Below, piece after piece: positions 1 to 9,700 of a stretch of 47,868 nt of DNA. Each line of letters starts with the position of its first letter. Position 1 is the stretch's first letter. Source of the DNA: an uncultured Clostridium sp. Lineage in GTDB: Bacteria > Bacillota > Clostridia > TANB77 > CAG-508. A program made the translations under genes and the position numbers. The DNA lies in contig CAOJKP010000011.1 in assembly GCA_948438085.1 (NCBI GenBank), positions 1 to 47,868 of the forward strand, given 5' to 3'. The notes beneath the pieces are model-generated. The model saw only the letters and a program-made list of their open reading frames with translations, had not been told where the DNA came from and searched no databases.

Positions 1-16
1 ACGCTCTTAAATTATT

Positions 17-61
<45 letters not shown>

Positions 62-174
62 GCCTCTAACATTTTAACATTTTTGTTCATTTATTTTTTC
101 TCCTTTTTTTATTTATTATATATTAATCATTTTATTTTTTTAATATTTTTCTTTAATTTATCCATACAAGTAAT

Positions 175-343
175 TAGCGCGAAGGAAGAAATGTTTTAAA
201 ATACTTTCTAAGTAACTTTAGTTACAAGGAGCAATGTGAGGGTGACCAATAGAAAATGTTAAAATACGAAAGTATTTTTTACATTTTCATTGGGGAATTG
301 CGACTGGTTAGAAATATTTTAAAACATTTGCTTCCTGGGAGCG
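175..343 (+). repeat. structured intergenic repeat, family 1, copy A (possible ncRNA)
   Basis: This non-coding segment matches 30463-30621 in its conserved blocks: AAGGAAGAAAT, GGAGC, GACCAATAGAAA, TTTCATTGGGGAAT, GCGACTG and GCTTCCTGGGAGCG. The variable parts between them are paired. GGAAG (184-188) pairs with CTTCC (331-335), a 15-bp stem pairs 189-203 with 315-329, and CCAAT pairs with ATTGG around an inner hairpin. Stem sequences differ between copies but pairing is kept, as expected of an RNA. The plus-strand orientation is the likely sense but is inferred. The rest of 1-497 is AT-rich with no supported gene. Confidence 0.7.
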
Positions 344-497
344 AATTATAATACTCTTATTTGATACATTCTTCGAAGAACGTAAAAATTATATATATGC
401 CTTTTCTTTTTATATTTTATTTATTATATATTAACCATTTTTCTATTTCAATATTTTTAAGTTTTTTCTTCACGTTGTGTTATAATTGTGCAGTTTT

Positions 498-540
498 AAA
501 ACAAAAAAATGATTACACTATGCAATCATTTTTTTGTTTT
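498..540 (-). terminator. intrinsic terminator of prfA
   Basis: A 17-bp perfect stem (498-514 with 524-540) with a 9-nt loop lies 13 bp beyond the prfA stop codon. The A/T-rich arms give a T-tract on either strand. Confidence 0.85.
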
Positions 541-553
541 AAATTTAATCTTA

Positions 554-1618
554 TTATTCTTCGCCTTTTAATCTTTCTGCTCTATCTGCTGCAATTAGTG
601 AATCTATCATCTCATCTAAATTTCCATTTAAAAAATCTTCCATTTGATATATGCTTAATCCTATTCTATGATCTGTTATACGTCCCTGTGGATAGTTATA
701 TGTTCTTATCTTTTCAGATCTATCTCCACTTCCTACTTGGCTTTTTCTTTCGTTTGCAAGTTCTGAATCTCTTTTTTGCTTTTCTATCTCATATAACCTT
801 GAACGTAATAATTTCATTGCATATTCCCTATTTTGTGTTTGTGAACGTTCTGTTTGACATTCAGCAACAATTCCTGTTGGAACATGTATTAATCTAACTG
901 CTGATGATGTTTTGTTTACGTGCTGTCCTCCTGCTCCAGAGGCTCTAAATACTTCCATTTTTATGTCTGCTGGGTTAACGTCTATTTCTACATCTTCTAC
1001 TACTGGTAACACTGCAACTGTTGAAGTTGATGTATGTATTCTTCCACTTGATTCTGTATCTGGAACTCTTTGTACTCTATGAACTCCACTTTCGAACTTC
1101 AATCTTGAATATACTCCTTTTCCTGTAAGCATAAAAGATATTTCTTTGTAACCTCCAAGTCCTGTTTCATTTTCATTTAATACTTCTAATTTCCAATGTT
1201 TTGTTTCTGCATACATTGAATACATTCTAAATAGAGTTCCTGCAAATAATGCTGCTTCTTCTCCGCCTGCTCCTGCTCTTATTTCGCATATTATGTTTTT
1301 GTCATCATCTGGATCTTTTGGTATTAATAGTATTTTTAATTCTTCCTCTAAAATTGGTAGTTTTTCTTTTTTTTCTAGCATTTCCATTTCAGCTAAATCT
1401 CTTATTTCTTTATCTGCATCATTCATCATTTCACGAGCTTCTTCTAATGCTTTTAAATTTGCTTTATATTCTCTATATTTTTCTACGATTGGTGTCATGT
1501 CTGAATGTTCCTTCATTAATTTTTGCCATTCATTTGTTTTTGATATAACTTCTGGATCACTTATTTTTTTAGTTAACTCATCAAATCGCTTTTCAACATC
1601 TTCTAATTTTTGAAACAT
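554..1618 (-). CDS. prfA: peptide chain release factor 1 (RF1)
   Basis: Class I release factor that recognises UAA/UAG in the ribosomal A site and triggers peptidyl-tRNA hydrolysis. The 354-residue length is normal for RF1. The GGQ catalytic tripeptide is at about 230-232 in [10 protein letters not shown]. The stop-codon-reading PxT motif is PDT at 186-188 in [10 protein letters not shown], which fits RF1 rather than RF2 (SPF). The ATG start is preceded by AAGGAGAGAC at good spacing. The gene has its own promoter (1651-1679) and terminator (498-540), so it looks monocistronic. It has no internal frameshift of the prfB type and no in-frame CGG codon. Confidence 0.98.
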   Translation of the reverse strand: MFQKLEDVEKRFDELTKKISDPEVISKTNEWQKLMKEHSDMTPIVEKYREYKANLKALEEAREMMNDADKEIRDLAEMEMLEKKEKLPILEEELKILLIPKDPDDDKNIICEIRAGAGGEEAALFAGTLFRMYSMYAETKHWKLEVLNENETGLGGYKEISFMLTGKGVYSRLKFESGVHRVQRVPDTESSGRIHTSTSTVAVLPVVEDVEIDVNPADIKMEVFRASGAGGQHVNKTSSAVRLIHVPTGIVAECQTERSQTQNREYAMKLLRSRLYEIEKQKRDSELANERKSQVGSGDRSEKIRTYNYPQGRITDHRIGLSIYQMEDFLNGNLDEMIDSLIAADRAERLKGEE

Positions 1619-1650
1619 TTTTGTCTCTCCTTATATTAAAATTCTGTTAT

Positions 1651-1679
1651 ATTATACTATAATTTAACATTGTTTTCAA
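1651..1679 (-). promoter_or_regulatory. sigma-A type promoter of prfA
   Basis: On the minus strand TTGAAA (1674-1679) and TATAAT (1651-1656) are separated by 17 bp, about 30 bp upstream of the prfA start codon. Confidence 0.8.
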
Positions 1680-1716
1680 CATAAAAAAAAATTTCTCTTT
1701 ATATTATAACTTTTCC

Positions 1717-1746
1717 TTGTACACTAATAAATTTTTATGATATAAT
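1717..1746 (+). promoter_or_regulatory. promoter of the plus-strand hydrolase gene
   Basis: TTGTAC (1717-1722), an 18-bp spacer, and TATAAT (1741-1746), ending 42 bp before the proposed ATG. Confidence 0.7.
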
Positions 1747-1788
1747 TTCATAACCGTTTAAGATTTTGTCATTATAAGAAAAATAAAA

Positions 1789-2685
1789 ATGAATGCTATA
1801 GTAAAACGGCAAAACTTTTTCCTGCAACTTGAAAATACTGCTTTCAAGATAGGGGCACCTGTCTTGATTGTAAGCTCTGGGTATACTTCAACGATCAAGG
1901 CTCAAACACAAGAACCATGGTTGATAACTCAGCTTAAGACAATACCTAGAAGAAATCGGAGTAAATCCCCAGATTCTCTAATCATGGAAACGTCTTTAAA
2001 GAGGCTATATGAAAAAATTGATTGCACTTCATATAGGTTGTATCTTACACCAGAGTGCCATTCTCTGGAAGATGCATCAGCAGAATTCTCTGAACTTCTG
2101 GAAAATCAAATCTTCAAAACTTCTGAAAATGTTTTTTTGGTTGGACATTCTAAAGGAGGATTACTTTTTACACATTCTATTTCAGAACACTTAAAAACAA
2201 GTACCAATCTCGTTCTTGTTGCTCCCACATATGGATGCATAATGGGAGATGAAATGGCTTTTATCCGCACTTTAGAACGTCACATTTCATCTAATCCATT
2301 TCAAAGTGTGGATAAGCTACTTTTTGAAGTAGCTATGAAATCGATAGGCTCTAGAAGACCTGTTGACCACGATATGTCTATTGGGTCGGATTTTGTGAAC
2401 ACATTAGATTTTAGGGCATTAAAGAACCATAATGTACTACTGATAGCAGCTAGATGCCCTGAACAAAAGCTGTGCCATCCAGTTGATGCCTTTTTTAGGC
2501 ATTATGGTAAGTATATTGGATTGAATCTTGTAGGCGATGGAATGGTAAGCTATTATAATCAAATGTTACCAGTGGCATATTACGATTCTGTTAAAAAAAT
2601 CAGTTCCATTCAAGCTACACATCCAAGGGCTTTTTCAGTAGCACTTCCAATTATAATAAATTTTATACTAAATACTCTTAAGTAA
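1789..2685 (+). CDS. putative alpha/beta-fold serine hydrolase (orphan, probably acquired)
   Basis: I do not recognise a specific family. The 298-residue protein has a nucleophile elbow G-H-S-K-G (Ser121 in VFLVGHSKGG), then GDGMV (Asp250) and ATHPRAF (His278), an order compatible with a Ser-Asp-His triad. There is no clear signal peptide. It is one of the few plus-strand genes and has its own promoter and terminator. Its codon use is less AT-biased than that of its neighbours, and it carries two in-frame CGG Arg codons (1807-1809 and 1957-1959), a codon absent from intact host-like genes here. Skipping a base at either would soon give a stop, so they must be read normally if the gene works. 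The ATG lacks a clear Shine-Dalgarno sequence, so the start is uncertain. It lies between prfA and the dacF-like gene as a self-contained insert. Confidence 0.8.
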   Translation: MNAIVKRQNFFLQLENTAFKIGAPVLIVSSGYTSTIKAQTQEPWLITQLKTIPRRNRSKSPDSLIMETSLKRLYEKIDCTSYRLYLTPECHSLEDASAEFSELLENQIFKTSENVFLVGHSKGGLLFTHSISEHLKTSTNLVLVAPTYGCIMGDEMAFIRTLERHISSNPFQSVDKLLFEVAMKSIGSRRPVDHDMSIGSDFVNTLDFRALKNHNVLLIAARCPEQKLCHPVDAFFRHYGKYIGLNLVGDGMVSYYNQMLPVAYYDSVKKISSIQATHPRAFSVALPIIINFILNTLK

Positions 2686-2725
2686 AATTTATTACAATAA
2701 TTATCACATCTTTTTATTCTCAAAT

Positions 2726-2760
2726 TACCCAGCTTGAAATTCAAGCTGGGTAGTGTCTTT
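2726..2760 (+). terminator. terminator between convergent genes
   Basis: A 12-bp stem containing ACCCAGCTTG and CAAGCTGGGT with a 3-nt loop (2726-2752) is followed by GTGTCTTTT. It lies between the plus-strand hydrolase and the end of the minus-strand dacF-like gene and may serve both. Confidence 0.85.
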
Positions 2761-3999
2761 TATATGCTTTTTTCTAAATAACTTGTATAATTAGATAATA
2801 TTTCTAAAAAGTTGTCTAAAATATTCTTTTTTTGAACTTCATTTTTTATTATTATATTTGCACTTGCTATTTGTTTATCGTTTATTGTTACATTTATACT
2901 TCCTATCGTTTGATTTACATTTGTTGGAGCTTGTAAATATTCTTCACATTGTAAGGACGTATTTAATTTATATATTTCTTCTTTTTGAATTGGTAATTCT
3001 TCATTTGAGATATTAGCTAGTTCAAATTGTGGTATTATATTTTTTGATTTATTTATTTTTATTTTATTACAATCTTTTTGCAAGAATTTTTCAAATTCTT
3101 CTTCTATCTTTTCTTTTATATTAACATATTCATAATTTGCAAATGCATATTCAATTAGTTTTATACTATCTTCAGTTCTTATTTTTTTTGTATCTGCTCC
3201 TAATACTACACATATTATTTGATGTCCGTTCCTTGTAGTAGATGTTACTAAGCATCTTAAAGCATTATTGGTAAACCCTGTTTTTACCCCATTTACTCCT
3301 TCTAAATTTCCTAATAATTCGTTTGTATTTGAAATTGTTCTTGGTACTCCATTTATATTTATGCTTGTTGATTTTGTATTTACAATTGTAGCAAATTTTT
3401 TATTTTGCAATGCATAATCTGTAATTCTTGCAAGCTCATACGCTGTTGTGTAGTGTTCATTAGAATCCAGCCCATGTGGAGTTACGAAATTAGTAGTAGT
3501 TAAATTTAGTTCATTTGCTTTTTTATTCATTAGAGCAGCAAATCCTTCTATGTCTCCTCCCACATGCTCTGCTAGTGCTACTGCTGCATCATTTCCAGAG
3601 CATAACATTAACCCATATAGTAAATCGTTTACAGTTATTTTATCGTTTTCATTTATTTTTAACCTTGATCCTCCGAGTTTTAGCTGCTTTTTTAGATATT
3701 GTAACTGTTTCATTCAAGTTTGAATTTTCTAATACAACTATTGCTGTCATTATTTTAGTTGTTGATGCCATTGCTCTTTTCTCGTTTTCCTTTTTTCCCC
3801 ATATTATTGTTTTAGATGTTCTATCATAAATAACTGCTGCTCTTGAATTTATTGTTAATTCTTTTTTATTTTGTATAGATGTTGGTTTTGATTCTAATCC
3901 ACTATTTTCTATTTCTTCATCTATATCATCTGCAAAAACATTAATATTTGTTGAAATTAAAGTAAAAATTAAAATAAAAGATACTATTATTTTTTTCAT
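2760..3999 (-). CDS. dacF: D-alanyl-D-alanine carboxypeptidase (S11, DacF/PBP5-like), +1 frameshift at a CGG codon
   Basis: Exported penicillin-binding protein that trims the terminal D-Ala of peptidoglycan stem peptides. The 5' frame (3999 to about 3676) encodes a signal peptide and the active-site STTK (Ser79, Lys82). The 3' frame encodes SGN (about 134) and KTG (about 239), plus a C-terminal domain ending in an amphipathic helix. The frames join at ACT-C-GGA-GGA: dropping one base (plus-strand G at 3675) gives AAKTGGSRLK, the usual family sequence at this spot, and a 412-residue protein. Read without the shift, translation goes through CGG and stops after KVKNK. No other lesion is visible. 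It could be a programmed or tolerated +1 shift, a recent mutation or an assembly error; the same signature in two other genes favours the first. The ATG follows an AAAGGTG ribosome binding site held in a hairpin. Confidence 0.88.
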
Positions 4000-4006
4000 A
4001 AAAAAT

Positions 4007-4034
4007 CACCTTTTTAATTTTATTTAAAAAGGTG
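4007..4034 (-). promoter_or_regulatory. hairpin containing the dacF ribosome binding site
   Basis: CACCTTTTTAA (4007-4017) pairs with TTAAAAAGGTG (4024-4034). On the minus strand the downstream arm AAAAAGGTG is also the Shine-Dalgarno of the dacF-like gene and is followed by ATTTTTT and then ATG. The structure could act as an intrinsic terminator for the upstream gene, as translational control of dacF, or both. Confidence 0.6.
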
Positions 4035-4070
4035 TATTTTAATTCATTTTTTTATAATGTATTTCGAAAA

Positions 4071-4108
4071 TTATTCATTATTAACTATTCATTATTCAAT
4101 ATTCACTA
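4071..4108. repeat. degenerate TATTCACTATTC-type short repeat
   Basis: Tandem variants of ATTCATTATTAACTATTC occupy the gap before the next gene. The same unit recurs, in either orientation, at 19743-19780 and in the rpoB-rpoC spacer (46670-46785). Confidence 0.6.
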
Positions 4109-4112
4109 ATAT

Positions 4113-5282
4113 TTATAGTGCTTTTCCTCCTCTATATTGCTCATTTAGTGTATTTTCTGCATCATCTATTTTCTCTTCTATTGTTTCTCCACTAGCTTTT
4201 TCATATTCTATCATGAAGGCTTCGTAACTTACTTTACATCTTTTAGCTGCTTTTTGAATTAATATATTTATACTTTCTTTATCATTATAAGGGTCATCAT
4301 CAATATTTTCTAATACTGTTTTGTCTTTATCTTTTAACTCATCATTTGCCCTTTTTATATTATCATCCACTGTTGAATTTTTTGTTTTATCTATATAATT
4401 TCTTACTTTTAAATTTGTTGATTTTTCATTTGTATCTTCCAAACTTACTGGTACACTTGTATATTCATTAGTTTCGGGAGCTCTTCTATAATAGTTTACT
4501 TCTGGTATTCCATATTGCCCAATATCAATTGTAAATCCTTCATTTTGATTTTGTTCATTTGCGCCACCTTTTATTTGCATTATTGACAATACTTTATTCT
4601 TACTTACACTTGATCCATCTTTATTTACTTCTACTACATCTTGTTTCGGGTTTGTACCTTGTGTTTGAGCAATCGATTCTAGTTGAATTTCTTCTTCATT
4701 TTCATCAATTCCTACAAATTCCATTTTTGTTGTTGATGTTCTTTTTATTAATACTCTTTTAATATTTTTTTGTTTCACTTCTGGTACTAATTCTTTTATT
4801 GTTTTGTCTGGAGTTATTTTTTTGTTTACATCTATTTCAGCAATATATCTAGGCTCATTTTTTTCATCTTGTTCGTTTGATTGATTTTTAGGTTCTCTTA
4901 CTTTTTTCGTTCTTGCTTTATTGGCTTTTTGTATTTTTAATTCTTCTAATTTATTTAAAGACATTGGCATAATATTTCTTAGTTGTAGTAATATTTCTTT
5001 TTCGTTAATTAGCATTTTAAATTTATCTTGTATAATTATTCTGTTTTCTTTATCAATTATTGCAAATTTTTCCCCATTTGTATTTAATTCCATCACATCT
5101 TTTCCATCCACTTGTTTTTTTACTAAATACAAATCTATTTTTTTTTCATTCTTTTTTTCTGCATCATTTTTTGAAATTACAATTTCGCCATAATATAATA
5201 CATCAATAATTTCTTGATTTTCTTCTAAGTCTTGTAGTAAGTTTTCTTTTTCTGTTCTTAATTTTTCTAATATCTTATCCAT
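4113..5282 (-). CDS. unknown charged cytoplasmic protein of the T4SS-like cluster
   Basis: I do not recognise this 389-residue protein. It has no signal peptide or membrane segment. The N-terminal 110 residues look folded (MDKILEKLRTEKENLL onward). A basic linker (KANKARTKKVREPK) follows, then a middle region with alternating K/E/N-rich and beta-like stretches, and a C-terminal helical section ending in EQYRGGKAL. AAAGGAG precedes the ATG at normal spacing. It is the penultimate gene of the secretion-like block, between the VirB8-like gene and dacF, so a role linked to that machine is possible but is only inferred from position. Confidence 0.8.
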   Translation of the reverse strand: MDKILEKLRTEKENLLQDLEENQEIIDVLYYGEIVISKNDAEKKNEKKIDLYLVKKQVDGKDVMELNTNGEKFAIIDKENRIIIQDKFKMLINEKEILLQLRNIMPMSLNKLEELKIQKANKARTKKVREPKNQSNEQDEKNEPRYIAEIDVNKKITPDKTIKELVPEVKQKNIKRVLIKRTSTTKMEFVGIDENEEEIQLESIAQTQGTNPKQDVVEVNKDGSSVSKNKVLSIMQIKGGANEQNQNEGFTIDIGQYGIPEVNYYRRAPETNEYTSVPVSLEDTNEKSTNLKVRNYIDKTKNSTVDDNIKRANDELKDKDKTVLENIDDDPYNDKESINILIQKAAKRCKVSYEAFMIEYEKASGETIEEKIDDAENTLNEQYRGGKAL

Positions 5283-5301
5283 TATATCTCCTTTTTTAAA
5301 G

Positions 5302-5327
5302 AATGGGTATGCAATGCATTACCCATT
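5302..5327 (-). terminator. hairpin between two T4SS-cluster genes
   Basis: AATGGGTA (5302-5309) pairs with TACCCATT (5320-5327), with further pairing inside across one bulged base. It lies just upstream of the 4113-5282 gene. On the minus strand it is followed only by CTTTAAAAAAGG, not by a proper T-tract, so it may be an attenuator or a processing site. Confidence 0.45.
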
Positions 5328-5368
5328 AAATTCTATACATATAGTGTTTATTTTTTACTCTACTAATT

Positions 5369-6703
5369 TTAATCCATATTAAAAGACATTTCAAAATCTG
5401 TTCCATCTTTTAATCTTACATTAAATGTTTTTTGTATTGAACTCACTTCATCTTTAGGATTTTCTAATATAACATTATAAGTATATACATTTCCTTTAGC
5501 TTCAAATTCTGAATATGTTACTTCGCTTTTTCCTAAAAAGTTTTGTTTTGCATATTGTTCAAATTGACTTTGCCCTTTAAAGTAATTATCTTTAAATCCA
5601 TCTGATAAGAAACTATATGCAACTGTATAATTTTCATCATTTATTGCTTTTACAAATTTATCTATGTTTAATGCTGTTTTTTGTTGTTGGTTAGATTTGT
5701 TGTATTTTTCAATATACTCTGGTAAATCTATTGTATATGTATCTAGAAAAAGTGTATATTGCATTATAGCAGTTTGTCTAAATATATAGTATTTTCCGTT
5801 AGAATCTATACAAACATATTGTTCATAATCATCATTGTTAGTATGTTGATATTTTGTAATTTGTAATTTTTCTATTACTTCTTTGTTGTTCGTAATATAT
5901 TGTTTATAATTTTCTAAACTTCCAAATCTTTTTTTTGCATAATCTTTATCTAAGGAATTATATGCTTTTTCAACATTTTTTAGAGCATTATTCTTATATG
6001 TGTTAAAATAAGTTCTTGCAATATATTCATCTGTTATATTTTTATAATTGTATGTATTGTTGCTATTTTTAGTAATGGCTTCATCTGAAATTTTTTCTAA
6101 TAAAGTATTATTATCATAATTATATTTTTCTACATATAACATTGGTATTATTGAAAATGTCATATTTTCCGAATCTGTTTTTATTGCAATTTTAGTTTCA
6201 ACATTTCCAACACTAATCTCAAGAATAAATACATTTATACTTGCTGACTTTTCTGAAATTAGCATTTTATTAATTATTGGATTATAACTTTTAAATTTTG
6301 CTCCTTCTTGTTTTACCATTTCTTTAGAAGTATATTCCTTAAATTCGTTCGAATTTTCTAACATATTTGATATTGCCAAATATGATTCTTCAAACATTTC
6401 TTGTTTTATACTTGCTAACTCATTTGCATCTGTTACTTGATACATTAAGTGTTTATCTCCATTAATTCCTTCTAAGTGTGAAAAATATGAATTTAATATG
6501 CTTTCTACTGCAAAATATTTATTTTTATTATCTACTAGTTGTAGTTTTTCTTCTGCTTCGTAATTTATTTGTTCTTCAAATTCTATACCATAACCTGAAT
6601 CTGTTCCTCCATTTTTTATTTTTGATAAAACAATTAATATTACTATAATTATTATTGCAATTAATATTGCTAATAATATTAATATTTTTTGTATTGTTTT
6701 CAA
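5369..6703 (-). CDS. membrane-anchored VirB8/TcpC-like protein (NTF2-like repeats)
   Basis: 444 residues. One N-terminal transmembrane helix (about 5-28) is followed by a large extracellular part. Two segments (about 215-280 and 343-444) have the helix-helix-sheet pattern of NTF2-like folds, for example FVKAINDENYTVAYSFLSDG. VirB8 and TcpC proteins of type IV secretion systems combine one membrane anchor with NTF2-like domains, so this assignment rests on architecture plus gene context, not on a sequence match. The start is TTG, preceded by GGGGGTAACATA, 12 bp after the stop codon of the upstream hydrolase gene, which implies co-transcription. Confidence 0.7.
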   Translation of the reverse strand: MKTIQKILILLAILIAIIIIVILIVLSKIKNGGTDSGYGIEFEEQINYEAEEKLQLVDNKNKYFAVESILNSYFSHLEGINGDKHLMYQVTDANELASIKQEMFEESYLAISNMLENSNEFKEYTSKEMVKQEGAKFKSYNPIINKMLISEKSASINVFILEISVGNVETKIAIKTDSENMTFSIIPMLYVEKYNYDNNTLLEKISDEAITKNSNNTYNYKNITDEYIARTYFNTYKNNALKNVEKAYNSLDKDYAKKRFGSLENYKQYITNNKEVIEKLQITKYQHTNNDDYEQYVCIDSNGKYYIFRQTAIMQYTLFLDTYTIDLPEYIEKYNKSNQQQKTALNIDKFVKAINDENYTVAYSFLSDGFKDNYFKGQSQFEQYAKQNFLGKSEVTYSEFEAKGNVYTYNVILENPKDEVSSIQKTFNVRLKDGTDFEMSFNMD

Positions 6704-6715
6704 TATGTTACCCCC

Positions 6716-9700
6716 TTACATTGGAACTCTTAATATCTTTGTTATTTTATTAATACTATGTCCTGATGTTGATGGTGCTGGATTACTTACTGACCAAGGT
6801 CCTCCGCAATTATATACAACTGCTTTGCCATTTCTTACTTCTCCAGAATAAATTTCGACATGGTGATTATCTCCTCCATAATATACTAATATATCTCCTG
6901 CTTGTGCATCGTTTATTGAACCTATTACTTGGAATCCCCATGGATTTCTATTAAATGTTGCTGAATCTTTTTGATGTCCACTAAATTCTTGTAAACCTGC
7001 TCTATATAATACCCAAGAAACATATGCTGAACAATCTATAGTTCTTCCACTTAATATTCCATTTGGTATACTTAATCCAACTTGTTTATATTTATATCCA
7101 TTATTTTCTATATATATGTGTGCTGCTTTAGCTTCTTCTATAATTGTTCCTCCTCCTAAAGTACTTGGAGCATATCTTGATAATTCATTTTTTGCTTGTT
7201 CTGTGGTAAATAAAACATGTGCACCATCATTTTTTATTAAATCTAATGTGCTCCACCATGAATCTGCTGAAGCTGCAGCAGGTGTACAAAAGTATACTGC
7301 ACATCCTGTTTGATCTCCGTTTGCAATTACATAATCTACTGCATCTCTTACACTTTGTGTTGGTACAGCAGCATCGTACATTCCATTTCTTACTGGCTGA
7401 AATTGATTTGTTTGGAATACTACATCTCTTATTGTATTTGGAAATTGTGAAGATAGAACTCTATTTAAAATAACGCTTGCAACATTTCTTTGTTGTTCTT
7501 GTGTTCCTCCTCCTATTTCTGCTGTTACTATTTTACACAATATTTCATATTCTTCTGGAGATACTCCTAATTCTCCATATGTTGGATTACCAGATGATGT
7601 AGTATCTTGAAATTCACTAGACTCAAATATGCTTAAATCAAAGTTTCCAAGGTCATTTCCTGTTTTGTACTTGTATATTGCATTTTTTAAGTATTCTGAT
7701 TGAGTTTGAGCAAATGAACTATTTTCTAATAACCCATACAACCATTGTTCTTTTTGTAATATATCGCTAATTGGTGTTACCCATAATGTATCACTTCCAA
7801 CATAAAGGTATTTTACAACACTTCCATATGGTACATATTCTAGTAATGTTGTATCTACTATACTAGAATCATACCTTCCCATTCTATTTTTCCATAATCC
7901 CATAAATCTAGCGGTTTTAAGATTTACTCTTGAAGGCTCACTTTCCCAGTTTTGCTCTACAACTTTAGTTTCTGTTAATGTTTGCTGATTTGTTTTCCAT
8001 GTACCTGTATCTCCTGATGGTTCTGCTTCATCTGGAGCTGTAGACGTTGTGGTTGTTGTAGATGTTGTAGTTTTAAGGTTATAATCTGTATATTGATTTA
8101 CCATCCAAGTTTCTGCTTTAGTTACATTTGCTGTAATAGCATCTTCTATTGTTATTATTTGACTTTGACTACTTTGAGGAGTTGTACTACTTCTTGGAAC
8201 TGGACTAGATGGGTTGAGAATTCCTGACATTATTACACCTGGACCCACATCCATCCATTTTTTATTTTCCGTATATGTATCTGTTACAGTTGTTGTTGTT
8301 ATTGTTTCATTATCAAATATAGTTATGTCTATGTTACTGTATTTGGTAACTAACTCTGATACTGCTTTAATATATTCTCCACTTCCTGTAACTTGCAATA
8401 AATCAAATAAAAACTCAAATGGCATTCCATATTTAGAAACCATACTTCTATATGGAATTTTTACTTCTATATATTTAAGGGTTGTCCCATCACTTCTTTG
8501 TACTATATATGGTTTTGCAACTATTAAATTCCAATTTTCGTCTATAGAATACACTCTTAATAAACTTCTTGTATCATCAGTTACATTTCCATCGTTTACT
8601 TCTTGTACTTGATTTCTAAAATAATTTAAACCTATATATTGTAATTCTTCTATTTGTACAGCATTTTGGCTAACTGCATTGTTAAGTGATATTGTAGATT
8701 CTGTTGTTTGGGTTGGATTTGTTATTTGATTATTATTAGCAGTTGCTTGGTTGTTATTAGTAGTATTTTGAGCATTGTTATTGTTGTTCGTTGCTGCTCC
8801 TGTTGGACTTATTGTAATTACTCCTATTTTATTTTTATAACTTGCATCAAATATATGCTCTGTTTTTCCTGTATTTAGTTCAAAATTACCTGATGCGTGA
8901 ACATGTCCTGCAAACATAGCTTTTAATGAGTTAGAATTGTATAACACATCTAAATATCTACTTGGAGGGTTTGTGTATCCACTACTTGAAGATGCACTAC
9001 TCCAATAATAAACTTGATCATTATGATTTTGTTTAGACCAAGCTTGCATTCCAGAAGCATTTGTTTTTGATTCTACTGGAACATGTGTAAAAAATAATGA
9101 ATTTTGTGTTTGGTTTAAATAGCTTTCTAGTGTACTAATATTTCCATCTGATATAACATTGTTAGAGTAGTTTTGTCCAACAAGATTTATATTATCTCCA
9201 TCTCTTCCTATTGTTAATTTTTTTATATCTCCGCTTCCTTTAATATTTCCTGCATCTTGCCTGTTTTCCGTTACATTTAAAAACATTTCTGTTAAATAAT
9301 CGTGATCTGCTGCTAAAAACATTACTTTTGTATTTGTAAGTCGGTTAATAAGATTTTTTACATATGTAATATTTTCTGAACTATAGTTATCTATTATATC
9401 TCCACCAAATACTATTGCATCGAAATTGTTATTATTTAAGCAATCTATAATATTAGGTAGAACATTCTCTGAATGATTAAATGCTATTCTTCTTGATTCA
9501 AAAGTTAATCCATGACTACTATACCAATTATTATTTATTTGAGATGTTTGAACCTCTTCAGGTAGCATTACATGTAAATCTGAAATCCAAGCAATTTTAT
9601 ATTCGCTATTAATTCCATCCATAGTTACATTTACATTTTCTGCACTTAATCCATAAGATTGTGTATCTATAGTAGTTCCTGGTGTTGTTTGTGTTGAATC

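Noticed and set aside
361..897. Plus-strand open frame of 178 codons
   Set aside because: It overlaps prfA antisense for most of its length, is rich in Phe/Leu from A/T-rich complement, and has no ribosome site.
554..1618. Autoregulatory frameshift in the release-factor gene
   Set aside because: That mechanism belongs to prfB; this gene is an intact RF1 with PxT and no frame break.
3673..3675. CGG simply reassigned to another amino acid
   Set aside because: Reassignment would not change the frame; at all three sites the downstream coding frame is displaced by +1, so a shift or four-base reading is required.
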